A stretch of DNA of 64,000 bases from CAZIGK01 sp964538615 (GTDB lineage Bacteria > Pseudomonadota > Alphaproteobacteria > Rickettsiales > RI-342). Of the stretch, positions 26,931 through 36,035 are shown piece after piece. Within the stretch, counting starts at the first letter, position 1. Each line of letters opens with the position of its first letter. The stretch spans positions 1 to 64,000 of the forward strand of contig CAZIGK010000001.1 in NCBI GenBank assembly GCA_964538615.1. Direction: 5' to 3'. Under the pieces are notes generated by a model. That model made no database searches and was not told where the DNA came from. It worked only from the letters and a program-made list of their open reading frames with translations. Made by a program: the position numbers and the translations under genes.

Positions 26931-27470
26931 ATGTACCAAACCGCTGCTCCACAAACCAAAATGCTGCATATCCGTGCCCTTTCCTGCTCAGAACTTCCCG
27001 TCATCCAGCAGCTTGCGCACCGTATCTGGTGGCAGCATTACGCCCCTGATCTTTTAAGTGATGCGCAAATCACGTACATGCTGGACTGGATGTATGCCCT
27101 ACCCCATTTGCAAGCCAACCATGCCAGAGGCCGCCAGTATCTTCTGGCAACACTCAACAACACCCCTGTCGGTTACGCCATTTATTCTCTCACACCACCG
27201 CAACTGACCCTCCACAGCCTGTATGTGGACGCTGACAGCAAAGGCCACGGCATTGGCCATACACTCATGCAACAGGTTTTACATGCGGGCACCAGCCACG
27301 GCTGCCGCTTCGCTGAGTTAGGGGTTTATCGTCGTAATATCCAAGCCATCAATTTTTACTTCCGGCAGGGTTTTACGATTCTCCGCTGTCAGGACACCGC
27401 CATCGGGGCAGACGCCGCCGGTCGCTCGTTTTGCATGGAAGACTTCATTCTTCGGAAAAACCTTGCCTAG
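26931..27470 (+). CDS. GNAT-family N-acetyltransferase
   Basis: A 179-residue protein with the GNAT fold: LHSLYVDADSKGHGIGHTLM contains the acetyl-CoA loop (usually Q/R-x-x-G-x-G/A; here S-K-G-H-G-I-G), then AELGVYRRNIQAINFYFRQGF, the motif B segment. The substrate is unknown. ATG 26931 lacks an obvious ribosome site; ATG 26961 is an alternative. The interspersed repeat ends 13 bp upstream and may contain its promoter. Confidence 0.85.
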   Translation: MYQTAAPQTKMLHIRALSCSELPVIQQLAHRIWWQHYAPDLLSDAQITYMLDWMYALPHLQANHARGRQYLLATLNNTPVGYAIYSLTPPQLTLHSLYVDADSKGHGIGHTLMQQVLHAGTSHGCRFAELGVYRRNIQAINFYFRQGFTILRCQDTAIGADAAGRSFCMEDFILRKNLA

Positions 27471-27603
27471 TGACATATTTTTGTTACGCTTTGAATAGAT
27501 AATAAAGACAGGGAAAAGATTGGTAAACCGTCACATAGTTGTAACAATACTACGCTAGTGTGACCCTAACTACCATTCTCACTGAATGTAAGGGAATCGT
27601 CCT

Positions 27604-30075
27604 TTGGTACAGCGTCCACCATTAAATCAGTCGCAAGAAGGTCTCACGTTGAAAGACATGCGTGACGCCGCTGAATTGATGCAGCACCCTGACAAAATGC
27701 TGGAAAAAGGCAAAGGGGTTTTGGAGAGCACGCTGGGCGTGGCACTGAATCGCTGGACGATTCTGCCTGCCGCTTGGACCATTGCGGCCATGCGCACACA
27801 GGGGGATGTGGAAAGCCTGCGTTCCACCACAGCATTCCGTAACTTCCAGCAGGCGAAGGGTCTGGAGAAATTCCGCGCATTGTGGGATGGCGCCGTAGAG
27901 AAGAAGCATGGCTTCGGTTTCATTAAAGCCGCACTGAATGAGGGCATGCTGCGCCCGGTGATGGGGCTGTTTGAACGCGGTAGCATGTGGCTTTCCAATA
28001 AGGCCATTGATGCAGCGAACCATGCCATTGGTCCCAATGGTGAGGTCATCCCTCACGTCACGCAGGATGACATGAACCGCCTGTTGGTCGGTAGCAGCTT
28101 GTTTGTCGGCTTCGGCAACCTAAAAGATGTCGTCTATAAAGGCATTGAGATCTTTGGAGGTGAAGGCGGCAAGTCACTCATGAATCAGGCCGATAGCGCC
28201 TTAAACGGTGGTATCACTAAAGCCATTGATGAAATAGACAATAACCCCATTGCTCAGGTCGTGTTGGGTATTGTGCATTTTGGTTTGGGGGTCGGCACCA
28301 TTGGCGCGGCCTATTCAGAACAGCTAAACCGCCTGCCCTTTATCGGCGAATTCATGAAAAACAATGTAACGCCATTGTTTGGGTTTTTGCGGGCGAATAA
28401 CATTTCCATGGATGAACTGACCCGCATTCAGGGGCAGGTCATTGAGCAACGCAACCCACAGACCCAGCAGATTACGGGTGTGGCAAGTCATCAAAATCTG
28501 GTCAACTACATCAAAGAAATCGAAAAAACCGATAATGTGGACACAGCACTGGGGCGTGTGGATATTGTCGTCACGCGTACGGTACACCAGCGTCCACTCC
28601 CTCCTGCGGAAGAAGTGAGAAAAGGTGGCGCCTTTTTGCTTCCCCCTGAAGCACTCCAAAGCCCCGCCTATGCCAGCCACCTGAATGCGGCCATCAGCGC
28701 CAGTAGAAAATATGCCAACGGTATCGTCGGACGACTCTCCGATACGGAAGCAACCCACCTCACCAATTTTAATAGCTACGTTATGGCGCAGGCTTTGCCG
28801 GTGATTCAGCAAATGCACCGCTTCAGCAAAGAGGTGCTGGCATCGAATGCCCATCAGCCCGTCAGTTTTGGCGATGAAACAGGATTGGGCGTTCTCTCCG
28901 GTCTGGTACATCTGGAGCCATCAGCAGCACGTCATGTTGCCCTGAACACCCTCTTGCAGGTAGAATCACCACAAATATCCTCGCATATCATTCTGGTCAT
29001 GGCATCTGTTATTGAAAATAATGCAGATGTCAGCCCATGGAAGGACACACTGAGTGGCATCACAAAGGATACATTCGACCTCCTTCCAGCCGCTGCACAG
29101 GATGCACTGAGACGGCATGTCCAGGCCTTTGCCCCCCCTACACCTGCACCACAAACAGCGCCCGCCTCAACAACCGCACCTTCTAACCAGACAACAACTG
29201 CCGCCTCCCCCCAAGGCCAAACATCTTCCGCACCAGCCGCTGCCACCCGCACAACGACACCAACAGTCGCACTGGTTGATGCAGAGGAATCGCCACGGTA
29301 TACATTGCGGTATGTTGCACAACAAGCAGCCCAGCATGATGATCTGGTAGCGATACGGCGTATGGTGATTGAGCCATTCGCGAAAGGTGAAGATGCTGAA
29401 ATCAAATCTGAGGTGAAAGCCTTTGCTCAGGCGCTGTTACCTCTGGTTCGCGCTCCCGGCACCGAGGATGCAAATACTGAACTGCTACAGGCACTGGTTG
29501 GGTTGCATCATGTATTTGAGCTACAAGCCCGTGACCGTGGCGTGAAGGGTGAGGATGTTCATAACCTCTTGAACGCACTACTGCCTCACAGCCCCACGCT
29601 TCAATCACTGGTGGCCGTGGCAAACACCCCAGAAGGTCAGGAACCAGACACCAAAACCGCTCTCATTATCACCCCTCAGACATTGCAAAATCTCAGTGTT
29701 CTGGCCGGACAAGCTAAGGATATGCTGGCGCAACCAGAACCCGCAAAACCCACAGCTGAAGCGCCAGCCACACACACAGCACTGGACGCAACGTTAGAGG
29801 ATGACGCAGCCGGCATGCACCGTGACCCGCTCGAAGCCTTGCGGAGTGAACCAGAGTTTGGTTTGACAGAGGCTGAAACACCCGCCCCTGTGCATGATGT
29901 GGTCTTGACTCAGGTAGCCACGGCTGGGTCACAAGAGATAGCAGACGCCCCCGACATGGGAGATCCTGCTGAAGCTGATGGTTTGGCTGTTTTCAGAAAC
30001 TTCATCAACACGCTGACCCTGACTGAAAACAAGGCGGCTACCAACGCAGCAGAACGTGGTCAAGGGGCGGCCTAA
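27604..30075 (+). CDS. 823-residue orphan protein with Pro/Thr/Ala linker
   Basis: A large protein without a signal peptide. The N-terminal half (about 1-500) is helical with three modestly hydrophobic stretches (near 50-65, 160-178 and 215-240, e.g. LGIVHFGLGVGTIGAAY). A low-complexity linker rich in Pro, Thr, Ala and Gln follows (about 506-555). A second helical domain and an acidic, Ala/Pro/Glu-rich tail end it. No catalytic motif is recognised. The start is TTG 27604, seven bases after AAGGGA; ATG 27658 is the next option. The composition is that of a bacterial surface-associated or secreted multidomain protein, but the secretion route, if any, is not visible. Confidence 0.7.
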   Translation: MVQRPPLNQSQEGLTLKDMRDAAELMQHPDKMLEKGKGVLESTLGVALNRWTILPAAWTIAAMRTQGDVESLRSTTAFRNFQQAKGLEKFRALWDGAVEKKHGFGFIKAALNEGMLRPVMGLFERGSMWLSNKAIDAANHAIGPNGEVIPHVTQDDMNRLLVGSSLFVGFGNLKDVVYKGIEIFGGEGGKSLMNQADSALNGGITKAIDEIDNNPIAQVVLGIVHFGLGVGTIGAAYSEQLNRLPFIGEFMKNNVTPLFGFLRANNISMDELTRIQGQVIEQRNPQTQQITGVASHQNLVNYIKEIEKTDNVDTALGRVDIVVTRTVHQRPLPPAEEVRKGGAFLLPPEALQSPAYASHLNAAISASRKYANGIVGRLSDTEATHLTNFNSYVMAQALPVIQQMHRFSKEVLASNAHQPVSFGDETGLGVLSGLVHLEPSAARHVALNTLLQVESPQISSHIILVMASVIENNADVSPWKDTLSGITKDTFDLLPAAAQDALRRHVQAFAPPTPAPQTAPASTTAPSNQTTTAASPQGQTSSAPAAATRTTTPTVALVDAEESPRYTLRYVAQQAAQHDDLVAIRRMVIEPFAKGEDAEIKSEVKAFAQALLPLVRAPGTEDANTELLQALVGLHHVFELQARDRGVKGEDVHNLLNALLPHSPTLQSLVAVANTPEGQEPDTKTALIITPQTLQNLSVLAGQAKDMLAQPEPAKPTAEAPATHTALDATLEDDAAGMHRDPLEALRSEPEFGLTEAETPAPVHDVVLTQVATAGSQEIADAPDMGDPAEADGLAVFRNFINTLTLTENKAATNAAERGQGAA

Positions 30076-30163
30076 CCGTAGCCTACTCCACGGTTCTTAG
30101 GTAGGTGACGGCGCTGTTTGGCTATCTGTTCGGGTCTTGCGCAAAACACTCATGGAGTATTAC

Positions 30164-30400
30164 ATGCATAAATTATTGGCTTACAGTATCATGGCTCTCA
30201 CGTTAACTGCCTGTGGTCACACCTCCGGTGAACGGGCCGTGAGCGGCGCGGGCATAGGTGCCGCGACAGGTATGGGGGCGGCTGCCCTCACGGGTGGCAG
30301 TGTGTGGACAGGTGCTGCATGGGGTGCTGCCGCTGGCGCAGTCGCAGGTGCCGTGACGGATGAGAATCAAATTAACCTCGGCAAGCCTGTCTGGAAATAA
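30164..30400 (+). CDS. small glycine-zipper lipoprotein
   Basis: A 78-residue lipoprotein with lipobox LTAC and a mature part made of Gly/Ala-rich zipper sequence (GAGIGAATGMGAAALTGG and GAAWGAAAGAVAGAV). Such proteins sit in the outer membrane and oligomerise; a precise role is unknown. ATG 30164 was chosen because GGAG lies six bases upstream; ATG 30152 and TTG 30137 are in frame. It follows the 823-residue gene by 88 bp on the same strand. A short hairpin (GCTATC/GATAGC) is at 30440-30458. Confidence 0.8.
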   Translation: MHKLLAYSIMALTLTACGHTSGERAVSGAGIGAATGMGAAALTGGSVWTGAAWGAAAGAVAGAVTDENQINLGKPVWK

Positions 30401-30526
30401 TCTATCACGGCTGGGAAAACGCCCTGCGCTGATGTCTCGGCTATCAATCTTCGATAGCGTTAGCCCCCAGAGTCAAGGACGCACACACATGCGGGGTCAA
30501 CAGAGCTTGCGACCTCAGGGAAGGAC

Positions 30527-31588
30527 TTAATGCAAGGCAACAATCTCATCCATGGAGACCTGATTACGCCCCATGTTTTTCGCAATATACAGGCGTGTAT
30601 CCGCAATTTTATAGATACGGGTTGCATCTTCTGCTTCATCGCTAATGGCATCCGCCACGCCAATAGACACCGTGCAATGCACCTCTTTCTGCATATCCAG
30701 TGAAAAATTATGCCTGGCCATGGCGGTACGAATCCGCTCTGCCACCCAGAAAGCACCATCCGCCGGGGTATCCGGCAGCAAAATGCCAAACTCTTCTCCC
30801 CCCAAACGCGCCAGCATGTCTGTCTCGCGCAGGCAGGTCTGAATCACTTGCGTCGTCTGCTTCAGGACGTGGTCACCAAAATCATGACCATAGGTATCAT
30901 TGACCTTCTTAAAGTGGTCAATATCCAGCAATAAAATGGAAAGACTCCGCCGATTACGCCGATTACGTTTAATTTCTTCATCTACCCGCTCAAAAAAGAC
31001 GCGGCGGTTGGCTACATTGGTCAGAGGATCCGTGTTAGCCAAACGGGTCAACTCCGCCTTGACCTGCTCTTCCGCGGCTATCCGCTCGGAAATATCGCGC
31101 AGCGACCCAACAGAGCCAATCACGTTGCCTTTTTTATCAAACCATGGGTAGGAAATATCAGAAATCCATAGCTGGCGGCCATCTTTTGCTTGCACCAGAT
31201 AATCTGCCTGCCACTTATTCACTTCCCCCTGCTCGCGCTGTTCTTCCAGTGAGCTAAAATCATTCACCCGGCGCATCCCTTCCGTCACAATGCGCGTTTC
31301 CCGAATAATCGCCCGAATGTTCAATTCCTTCATTTCATCGGGCGTGTAGCCCAACAACCGAACCACACTGGGGCTGACATAATCATATTTCATGGTGTCG
31401 TAGCGCAGGCGGTAAATCACATCAGATGAAAAGGAGGTCAACAGTTCCAGTTCGGCACGTAGCTCGTTAATTTTGGAAATATAGCTCATCACCTGTTTGC
31501 CAGAGGACAGCTTTTTGCGTGCCTTAGCTTTCAGATACCGAGAATAGACACCGGCTTTGCGCCCTTTGCGAGATGTATTGCCACTCAT
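30527..31588 (-). CDS. PAS-GGDEF diguanylate cyclase
   Basis: A 353-residue soluble protein with a basic N-terminus, one PAS domain (about 45-170, ending in the PAC-like SLRDISERIAAEEQ), then a GGDEF domain (about 180-350). The active site reads RLGGEEFGILLP, and RETD at the expected position before it is an intact inhibitory I-site (RxxD), so c-di-GMP synthesis with product feedback is likely. ATG 31588 has a strong ribosome site (AGGAGGGGACC before ATG). It is convergent with the small lipoprotein gene. Confidence 0.95.
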   Translation of the reverse strand: MSGNTSRKGRKAGVYSRYLKAKARKKLSSGKQVMSYISKINELRAELELLTSFSSDVIYRLRYDTMKYDYVSPSVVRLLGYTPDEMKELNIRAIIRETRIVTEGMRRVNDFSSLEEQREQGEVNKWQADYLVQAKDGRQLWISDISYPWFDKKGNVIGSVGSLRDISERIAAEEQVKAELTRLANTDPLTNVANRRVFFERVDEEIKRNRRNRRSLSILLLDIDHFKKVNDTYGHDFGDHVLKQTTQVIQTCLRETDMLARLGGEEFGILLPDTPADGAFWVAERIRTAMARHNFSLDMQKEVHCTVSIGVADAISDEAEDATRIYKIADTRLYIAKNMGRNQVSMDEIVALH

Positions 31589-31772
31589 GGTCCCCTCCTA
31601 CATTTGTACCGACCGTTGGCGCCTCAGTGGTTCTTCGCGTCATGCTGAGCCATCTATTTTTGCTAAAACTGACTATATCTAGCATTGGTTACCAAAGTCA
31701 TAACACTGTATATGGTATAAATCAGCGTGGAAGCAATAGCCAGTAAAAAAGCTCAAAAAGAGTGCAAAGGCA

Positions 31773-32564
31773 TTATTTTTCCTGCTGTTTTGCCCGTAGC
31801 CACAGTTGCTCCTGTTCCTCCAGTGATAGTTCTGCAAAGCACGGCGAAAGGCGCTCCATGTGCCGGAAACGCCGCTCAAACTTGGTATTGGCCTGCCGCA
31901 ATGCCTTGTCCGGGTCAATGCCCGTTTTGCGCGCCATATTCACCAGTACAAACAGCATATCCCCCAGTTCTTCCTCCACGGCGTGGGCGTCACCGCTCTG
32001 CAAAGCCTCGGCAATTTCTTCCAGTTCTTCCTGCATTTTGGGCAATACGGCCTCTGCCGTTGGCCAGTCAAATCCTGTTTTGGCGGCTTTTTTCTGTAAC
32101 TTCAGGGCACGCACGAATGGAGGCATGCCAGAACCAATGCCGGCCAGTGCGCTGGTATCCTCCACATGGGATACCTGACGTTTTTTTTCTTCCGCCTTCA
32201 CGGCTTCCCATACTTCCTCTTGCTGCGCGGCACTCTCCAGCCGCCCATCCCCAAACACATGGGGGTGACGCCGAATCAGTTTGTCATTCAGGGTATGCAC
32301 CACATCAGCAAAGGCAAACACCCCCTGCTCTTCTGCCATACGGCTATGAAATACCACCTGCAAAAGCAAGTCTCCCAATTCTTCCCGCAAATCCTGCATA
32401 TCTGCCCGGTCAATGGCATCGACCACTTCATAGGCTTCCTCAATCGTATGATGCGCGATAGACTGAAAGTTTTGCTCCACGTCCCACGGGCAGCCGTTTT
32501 GCGGGTGACGCAGGGCAGCCATAATCTCCAACAATTGCTGCATGGGGGAATGGGAAGAAGACAT
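31773..32564 (-). CDS. mazG: nucleoside triphosphate pyrophosphohydrolase MazG
   Basis: Hydrolyses (d)NTPs to monophosphates, removing aberrant nucleotides and modulating stress responses. The 263-residue protein has two MazG domains: the first with CPWDVEQNFQSI, EEAYEVVDAI and REELGDLLLQVVFH, the second with QEELEEIAEAL and EEELGDMLFVLVN, each carrying the E-x-x-E and E-x-x-D metal sites. ATG at 32562-32564 is used; the frame runs 28 codons further without similarity. The parS site lies about 100 bp upstream. Confidence 0.95.
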   Translation of the reverse strand: MSSSHSPMQQLLEIMAALRHPQNGCPWDVEQNFQSIAHHTIEEAYEVVDAIDRADMQDLREELGDLLLQVVFHSRMAEEQGVFAFADVVHTLNDKLIRRHPHVFGDGRLESAAQQEEVWEAVKAEEKKRQVSHVEDTSALAGIGSGMPPFVRALKLQKKAAKTGFDWPTAEAVLPKMQEELEEIAEALQSGDAHAVEEELGDMLFVLVNMARKTGIDPDKALRQANTKFERRFRHMERLSPCFAELSLEEQEQLWLRAKQQEK

Positions 32565-32662
32565 AAGACGCAATTCCTTTAGCGGTATGGCAACGCATGA
32601 GACAGGATAACCTTGCTGTTGGTAGCATGCTATACGCTGGCAAAACAAGTGGCTTACGCATC

Positions 32663-32678
32663 TGTTTCACGTGAAACA
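32663..32678. promoter_or_regulatory. parS centromere site
   Basis: TGTTTCACGTGAAACA is a perfect 16-bp palindrome identical to the canonical ParB-binding parS sequence of bacterial chromosomes. It lies in the divergent gap between mazG and ccmC. ParB loads here and spreads to form the partition complex. MipZ, which binds ParB in Caulobacter, is encoded about 6.5 kb away. Chromosomal parS sites cluster near the replication origin. Confidence 0.92.
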
Positions 32679-32804
32679 TTTTTTCTTGCATCTTTCTGCG
32701 TGATCCTCATCACAGCCATGGTGCGCTTTACCCTTTACCTTGCCTCGCAAATGACGCATTTTCGCTTTGCAATCTTTCTGCAACAGACGGACGGATACCC
32801 CACC

Positions 32805-33569
32805 ATGGCGACACCGCACTATGCAACTCCACATGGCTTTTTCGCCCTGATACAGCCCTTAACGCCCTGGCTTGCCGCCATGGCCTGCCTGCTGGTGGCC
32901 GTTGGCAGCTATCTGGCGCTGTGGCACTCTCCCATGGATTACCAACAGGGAGAATATGTGCGGATGATGTATGTGCACGTGCCCGCAGCATGGCTGAGCA
33001 TGGCTCTGTATGCCACATTGGGCATTGCCTCTTTTAGCTATGTTGTATGGAAAAACCCGATGCTGGATGTGGCCTGCCGTGCCATCTCTCCCATTGGGGC
33101 GGGTTGCACCGGACTGTGCCTGCTGACCGGCATGCTGTGGGGCAAACCCATGTGGGGCGCCTGGTGGGTGTGGGATGCACGGTTGACCAGCATGTTGCTA
33201 CTCTGGTTTTTGTATGTCGGGCATATGGCGGTACTGCGCTCACTGGAGCCAGCGTCCCGCGCCAGCCATTCTGCGGCGCTGCTGGCAATTATCGGGCTGA
33301 TTAATCTGCCCATTATCAAATATTCCGTTGAATGGTGGAACAGCCTGCATCAGGGCGCATCTGTTTTCAAAGCCGGTGGCAGCAGCATTCATACCAGTAT
33401 GCTACAACCATTGTTGCTGATGTTTCTGGCCATGGCACTGACTGCCGGCCTGCTCATTATTCTGGATATGCAAAATAGCTTACTGGAAGCAAAATTGCGT
33501 ACCCGTAAAATACGCCAGCGTAAACTGGATACGTCTCCCCTGCCTGTCTCAGGCCATGTGGGTGCCTGA
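32805..33569 (+). CDS. ccmC: heme exporter subunit CcmC
   Basis: CcmC presents heme to the chaperone CcmE in cytochrome c maturation. The 254-residue protein has six transmembrane segments and the heme-binding tryptophan-rich loop WGKPMWGAWWVWDARLTS, plus flanking conserved histidines in MMYVHVPAAW and SLHQGAS. ATG 32805 matches the family N-terminus (FFALIQPLTPWL), although no ribosome site is obvious; the frame is open upstream through parS. It is separated from ccmAB, and no ccmD follows. Confidence 0.94.
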   Translation: MATPHYATPHGFFALIQPLTPWLAAMACLLVAVGSYLALWHSPMDYQQGEYVRMMYVHVPAAWLSMALYATLGIASFSYVVWKNPMLDVACRAISPIGAGCTGLCLLTGMLWGKPMWGAWWVWDARLTSMLLLWFLYVGHMAVLRSLEPASRASHSAALLAIIGLINLPIIKYSVEWWNSLHQGASVFKAGGSSIHTSMLQPLLLMFLAMALTAGLLIILDMQNSLLEAKLRTRKIRQRKLDTSPLPVSGHVGA

Positions 33570-33664
33570 GCACCTCATGGAAAAGCGCAAAAACGCTTGA
33601 GTTTCAGGTTTTGGGGCGTATGGTGAGCGCGCATATTGAACCGCCAATGACGGAGTAACATGTC

Positions 33665-34003
33665 ATGACCTACGTGGTAACAGAAGCCTGTATACAGTGC
33701 AAATATACGGACTGTGTGGAAGTATGCCCGGTAGATTGCTTCTACGAGGGGGAAAACATGCTGATTATTAACCCGGATGAATGCATTGACTGTGGTGTTT
33801 GTGAACCAGAATGCCCGGCGGAAGCGATTGTACCGGAATCTGAAGATGTGCTACAATGGCTTGAGCTTTCCAAACAATATGCGGATCAATGGCCAAACCT
33901 GACCCGCAAAAAAGCTGCGTTGCCAGACGCTGATAGCAAAGTGAGTGAAAAAGGTAAGTTTGAAAAGTACTTCTCTACCAACCCTGGAACGGGCAACGAG
34001 TGA
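33665..34003 (+). CDS. fdxA: seven-iron ferredoxin FdxA
   Basis: A 112-residue electron carrier with one 3Fe-4S and one 4Fe-4S cluster. Cysteines are C9, C12, C17, C21, C25, C40, C43, C46 and C50; CIQCKYTDCVEVCPVDC followed by CIDCGVCEPECP is the FdxA pattern, and the C-terminal extension matches the alphaproteobacterial type. ATG 33665 has CGGAG upstream. Confidence 0.96.
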   Translation: MTYVVTEACIQCKYTDCVEVCPVDCFYEGENMLIINPDECIDCGVCEPECPAEAIVPESEDVLQWLELSKQYADQWPNLTRKKAALPDADSKVSEKGKFEKYFSTNPGTGNE

Positions 34004-34031
34004 AAACTGGTTTTTTACTATTTTTTCAATA

Positions 34032-34053
34032 GCATATGCTGCATATGCTGCAT
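34032..34053. repeat. short 9-bp tandem repeat
   Basis: GCATATGCT occurs twice in tandem and a third, partial copy (GCAT) follows, in the AT-rich gap between fdxA and carD. The unit is itself a near-palindrome. It may be part of the carD promoter region. Confidence 0.6.
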
Positions 34054-34169
34054 TTATATACAATTTGATATTTATTTGAGCAGTCTTTTGTGCTATGCTC
34101 TATGAAATTAGGGTTGTGCGAGGTGTACAACCGTGCCCGGAACCTATTATTCCTTGGGAGTGATTTTCT

Positions 34170-34757
34170 ATGAGCAAGACGCCCTTGACTTCTGCCGTCA
34201 AAGCCAAAACTGCCACCAGTAAACCCGCAGATAAACCTGCGCAGAAAACCGCGCAACGCTTCGGTAAAGGTCAGCATGTCGTCTATCCAACCCACGGCGT
34301 TGGTCTGATTCAGGATGTGGAAACACAGGAAATTGGTGGCATGACGCTGGAAGTCTATGTCATTTACTTTGAAAAAGACCGCATGACCCTGCGCGTACCG
34401 GTGAACCGTGCGCGGGCATCTGGCCTGCGTCCGTTAAGTGATCAGGATGAGTTGACCAAAGCTTACAGCACCCTGCAAGGGCGCGCCAAAGCCGCACGCG
34501 GCATGTGGAGCCGCCGTGCGCAGGAGTATGAAACCAAAATCAACTCTGGGGATATCGTCTCCATTGCAGAAGTTGTGCGTGATTTGCACAAAAACATTGA
34601 CCAGCCGGATCGGTCTTACAGCGAGCGTATGATTTATGAAAATGCGCTGGGTCGTTTGACGAATGAAGTGGCCGCCGCACAAAAAATTGACCATGATGCT
34701 GCCACAAAAGAAGTGATGAAGTTTTTGAAAAAGCAGCAACAACAGGCTGCTGCGTAA
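34170..34757 (+). CDS. CarD-family transcriptional regulator
   Basis: A 195-residue protein with a Lys/Ala-rich leader (about 1-28) and a CarD N-terminal domain starting FGKGQHVVYPTHGVG, which binds the RNA polymerase beta subunit, then a helical C-terminal DNA-binding domain. CarD proteins stabilise open complexes at rRNA and other promoters. GGGAG lies upstream of ATG 34170. A clear terminator follows. Confidence 0.93.
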   Translation: MSKTPLTSAVKAKTATSKPADKPAQKTAQRFGKGQHVVYPTHGVGLIQDVETQEIGGMTLEVYVIYFEKDRMTLRVPVNRARASGLRPLSDQDELTKAYSTLQGRAKAARGMWSRRAQEYETKINSGDIVSIAEVVRDLHKNIDQPDRSYSERMIYENALGRLTNEVAAAQKIDHDAATKEVMKFLKKQQQQAAA

Positions 34758-34786
34758 GCCACATTTTCTTTTGGATTTTATTATAG

Positions 34787-34813
34787 AAAAGCCGCCTTCG
34801 GGCGGCTTTTTTT
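34787..34813 (+). terminator. rho-independent terminator of carD
   Basis: AAAAGCCGCC, loop TTCG, GGCGGCTTTT, then three more T: a textbook tetraloop terminator 30 bp after the carD stop. Confidence 0.95.
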
Positions 34814-35136
34814 GTTTGTGGGGCGGCACGGTGAAGGATAGGTGGAACGGCATAATGGCAAGGGAAGGTTTGTTAGTGGCTCCTCTGCGGTATGTAAATG
34901 CAACGGTGGTGGCTGTGGTTAGGGATTATGTGTGCCGCCCAACTTATGTTGCGCATCTTCATGATGCGATGACGGTGCAGGTTTACCAGATCGTATTCTT
35001 AGTTTGAGAGAGTTTGTGTCTGCGGAGAGAGGGATAGCGGATATGCCTTGTCCGTCAGGCATATCCGGGATGACAAGGCATTTTGATGGTGAATGGAAGA
35101 AGAACTGCGGCGAACCAAGCCAGAGTGCTAAGCAAA
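34814..35136. other. intergenic stretch with one hairpin, no gene seen
   Basis: Open frames here lack coding character and recognisable products. The only structure is a strong hairpin, GGATATGCCT (35039-35048) with AGGCATATCC (35057-35066), followed by GGGATGAC, which resembles REP-type palindromic repeats. Confidence 0.4.
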
Positions 35137-35162
35137 ACGACCACAACAATTGTTGTGGTCGT
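35137..35162 (-). terminator. perfect palindrome, likely terminator of sdhCDAB
   Basis: A perfect 26-bp palindrome whose left half is ACGACCACAACAA; on the minus strand it is followed by TTTT. It lies 32 bp after the sdhB stop, so it probably ends the succinate dehydrogenase transcript. Confidence 0.75.
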
Positions 35163-35193
35163 GTGTCATACGAAGCTGGCTGTTACAGGCAAC

Positions 35194-35976
35194 TTACAAG
35201 CCTTTGCGGGTGGCCAGCATTTTTTTGATTTCACCAATAGCACGGGCGGGATTCAGGCCTTTCGGGCAGGTTTTGGCGCAATTCATGATGGTATGGCAGC
35301 GGTAGAGCTTGAAGGGGTCTTCCAGCTTATCCAACCGCTCACCGGCATATTCATCGCGGCTATCCACAATCCAGCGGTAGGCGTGCAGCAGGGCTGCGGG
35401 GCCGAGGTATTTATCCCCGTTCCACCAATAGCTGGGGCAACTGGTCGAGCAGCAGGCGCAAAGAATACACTCGTAGGAGCCATCCAGCTTTTCACGATCT
35501 TCCGGAGATTGCAGGCGCTCTTTCGCGGGGTTAGGGGTCACCGTTTGCAGCCATGGTTCAACCGATTGGTACTGCGCGTAGAACTGCGTGAGATCTGGCA
35601 CAAGGTCTTTGACCACGGGCATATGTGGCAGCGGGTAAATGGTCACATCTCCCTTCACGTCATCTATGGCTTTGGTGCAGGCGAGTGTGTTGGTGCCGTC
35701 AATATTCATAGCGCAGCTACCGCAAATGCCTTCACGACAGGAGCGACGGAAGGTGAGTGTGCTGTCTGTTTCGCCTTTAATTTTAATCAGGGCATCCAGC
35801 ACCATCGGGCCGCATTTTTCCGTATCCACGGTATAGGTATCCAGTTGCGGGTTACCCTCGCCTTCCGGATCCCAGCGATAGATATGAAAGCGTTTGGTGC
35901 GCTTGGCGTCTTTGGGTTGGGGGTGTTGCCGACCTTTCACAACCTTTGAATTTTTGGGAAGGGTGAACTCAGCCAT
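35194..35976 (-). CDS. sdhB: succinate dehydrogenase iron-sulfur subunit
   Basis: The electron-transferring subunit of complex II. The 260-residue protein carries the 2Fe-2S motif (CREGICGSCAMNIDG), the 4Fe-4S motif (CILCACCSTSCPSYWWN) and the 3Fe-4S cysteines (CHTIMNCAKTCPKGLNP). ATG at 35974-35976 gives the usual MAEFTLPKNS start. It is last in the minus-strand order sdhC-sdhD-sdhA-sdhB, 107 bp after sdhA. Confidence 0.97.
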   Translation of the reverse strand: MAEFTLPKNSKVVKGRQHPQPKDAKRTKRFHIYRWDPEGEGNPQLDTYTVDTEKCGPMVLDALIKIKGETDSTLTFRRSCREGICGSCAMNIDGTNTLACTKAIDDVKGDVTIYPLPHMPVVKDLVPDLTQFYAQYQSVEPWLQTVTPNPAKERLQSPEDREKLDGSYECILCACCSTSCPSYWWNGDKYLGPAALLHAYRWIVDSRDEYAGERLDKLEDPFKLYRCHTIMNCAKTCPKGLNPARAIGEIKKMLATRKGL

Positions 35977-36035
35977 AGTATCGGAACCTCTCGGTATATC
36001 ATCCAATGGGTATTCAGTATTTGACCTTTTCCGCC

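Noticed and set aside
30440..30458. Hairpin after the small lipoprotein as a terminator
   Set aside because: The stem is only 6 bp and has no T run.
31679..31772. Possible small gene between mazG and the diguanylate cyclase
   Set aside because: Open frames here are continuations of antisense frames over mazG and have no ribosome site.
32613..32804. N-terminal extension of ccmC through the parS site
   Set aside because: The extra residues have no similarity to CcmC and the segment contains the parS palindrome; ATG 32805 gives the family N-terminus.
34855..35007. Small plus-strand ORF in the carD-sdhB gap
   Set aside because: It has no ribosome site, no recognisable composition, and overlaps equally plausible frames on the other strand.
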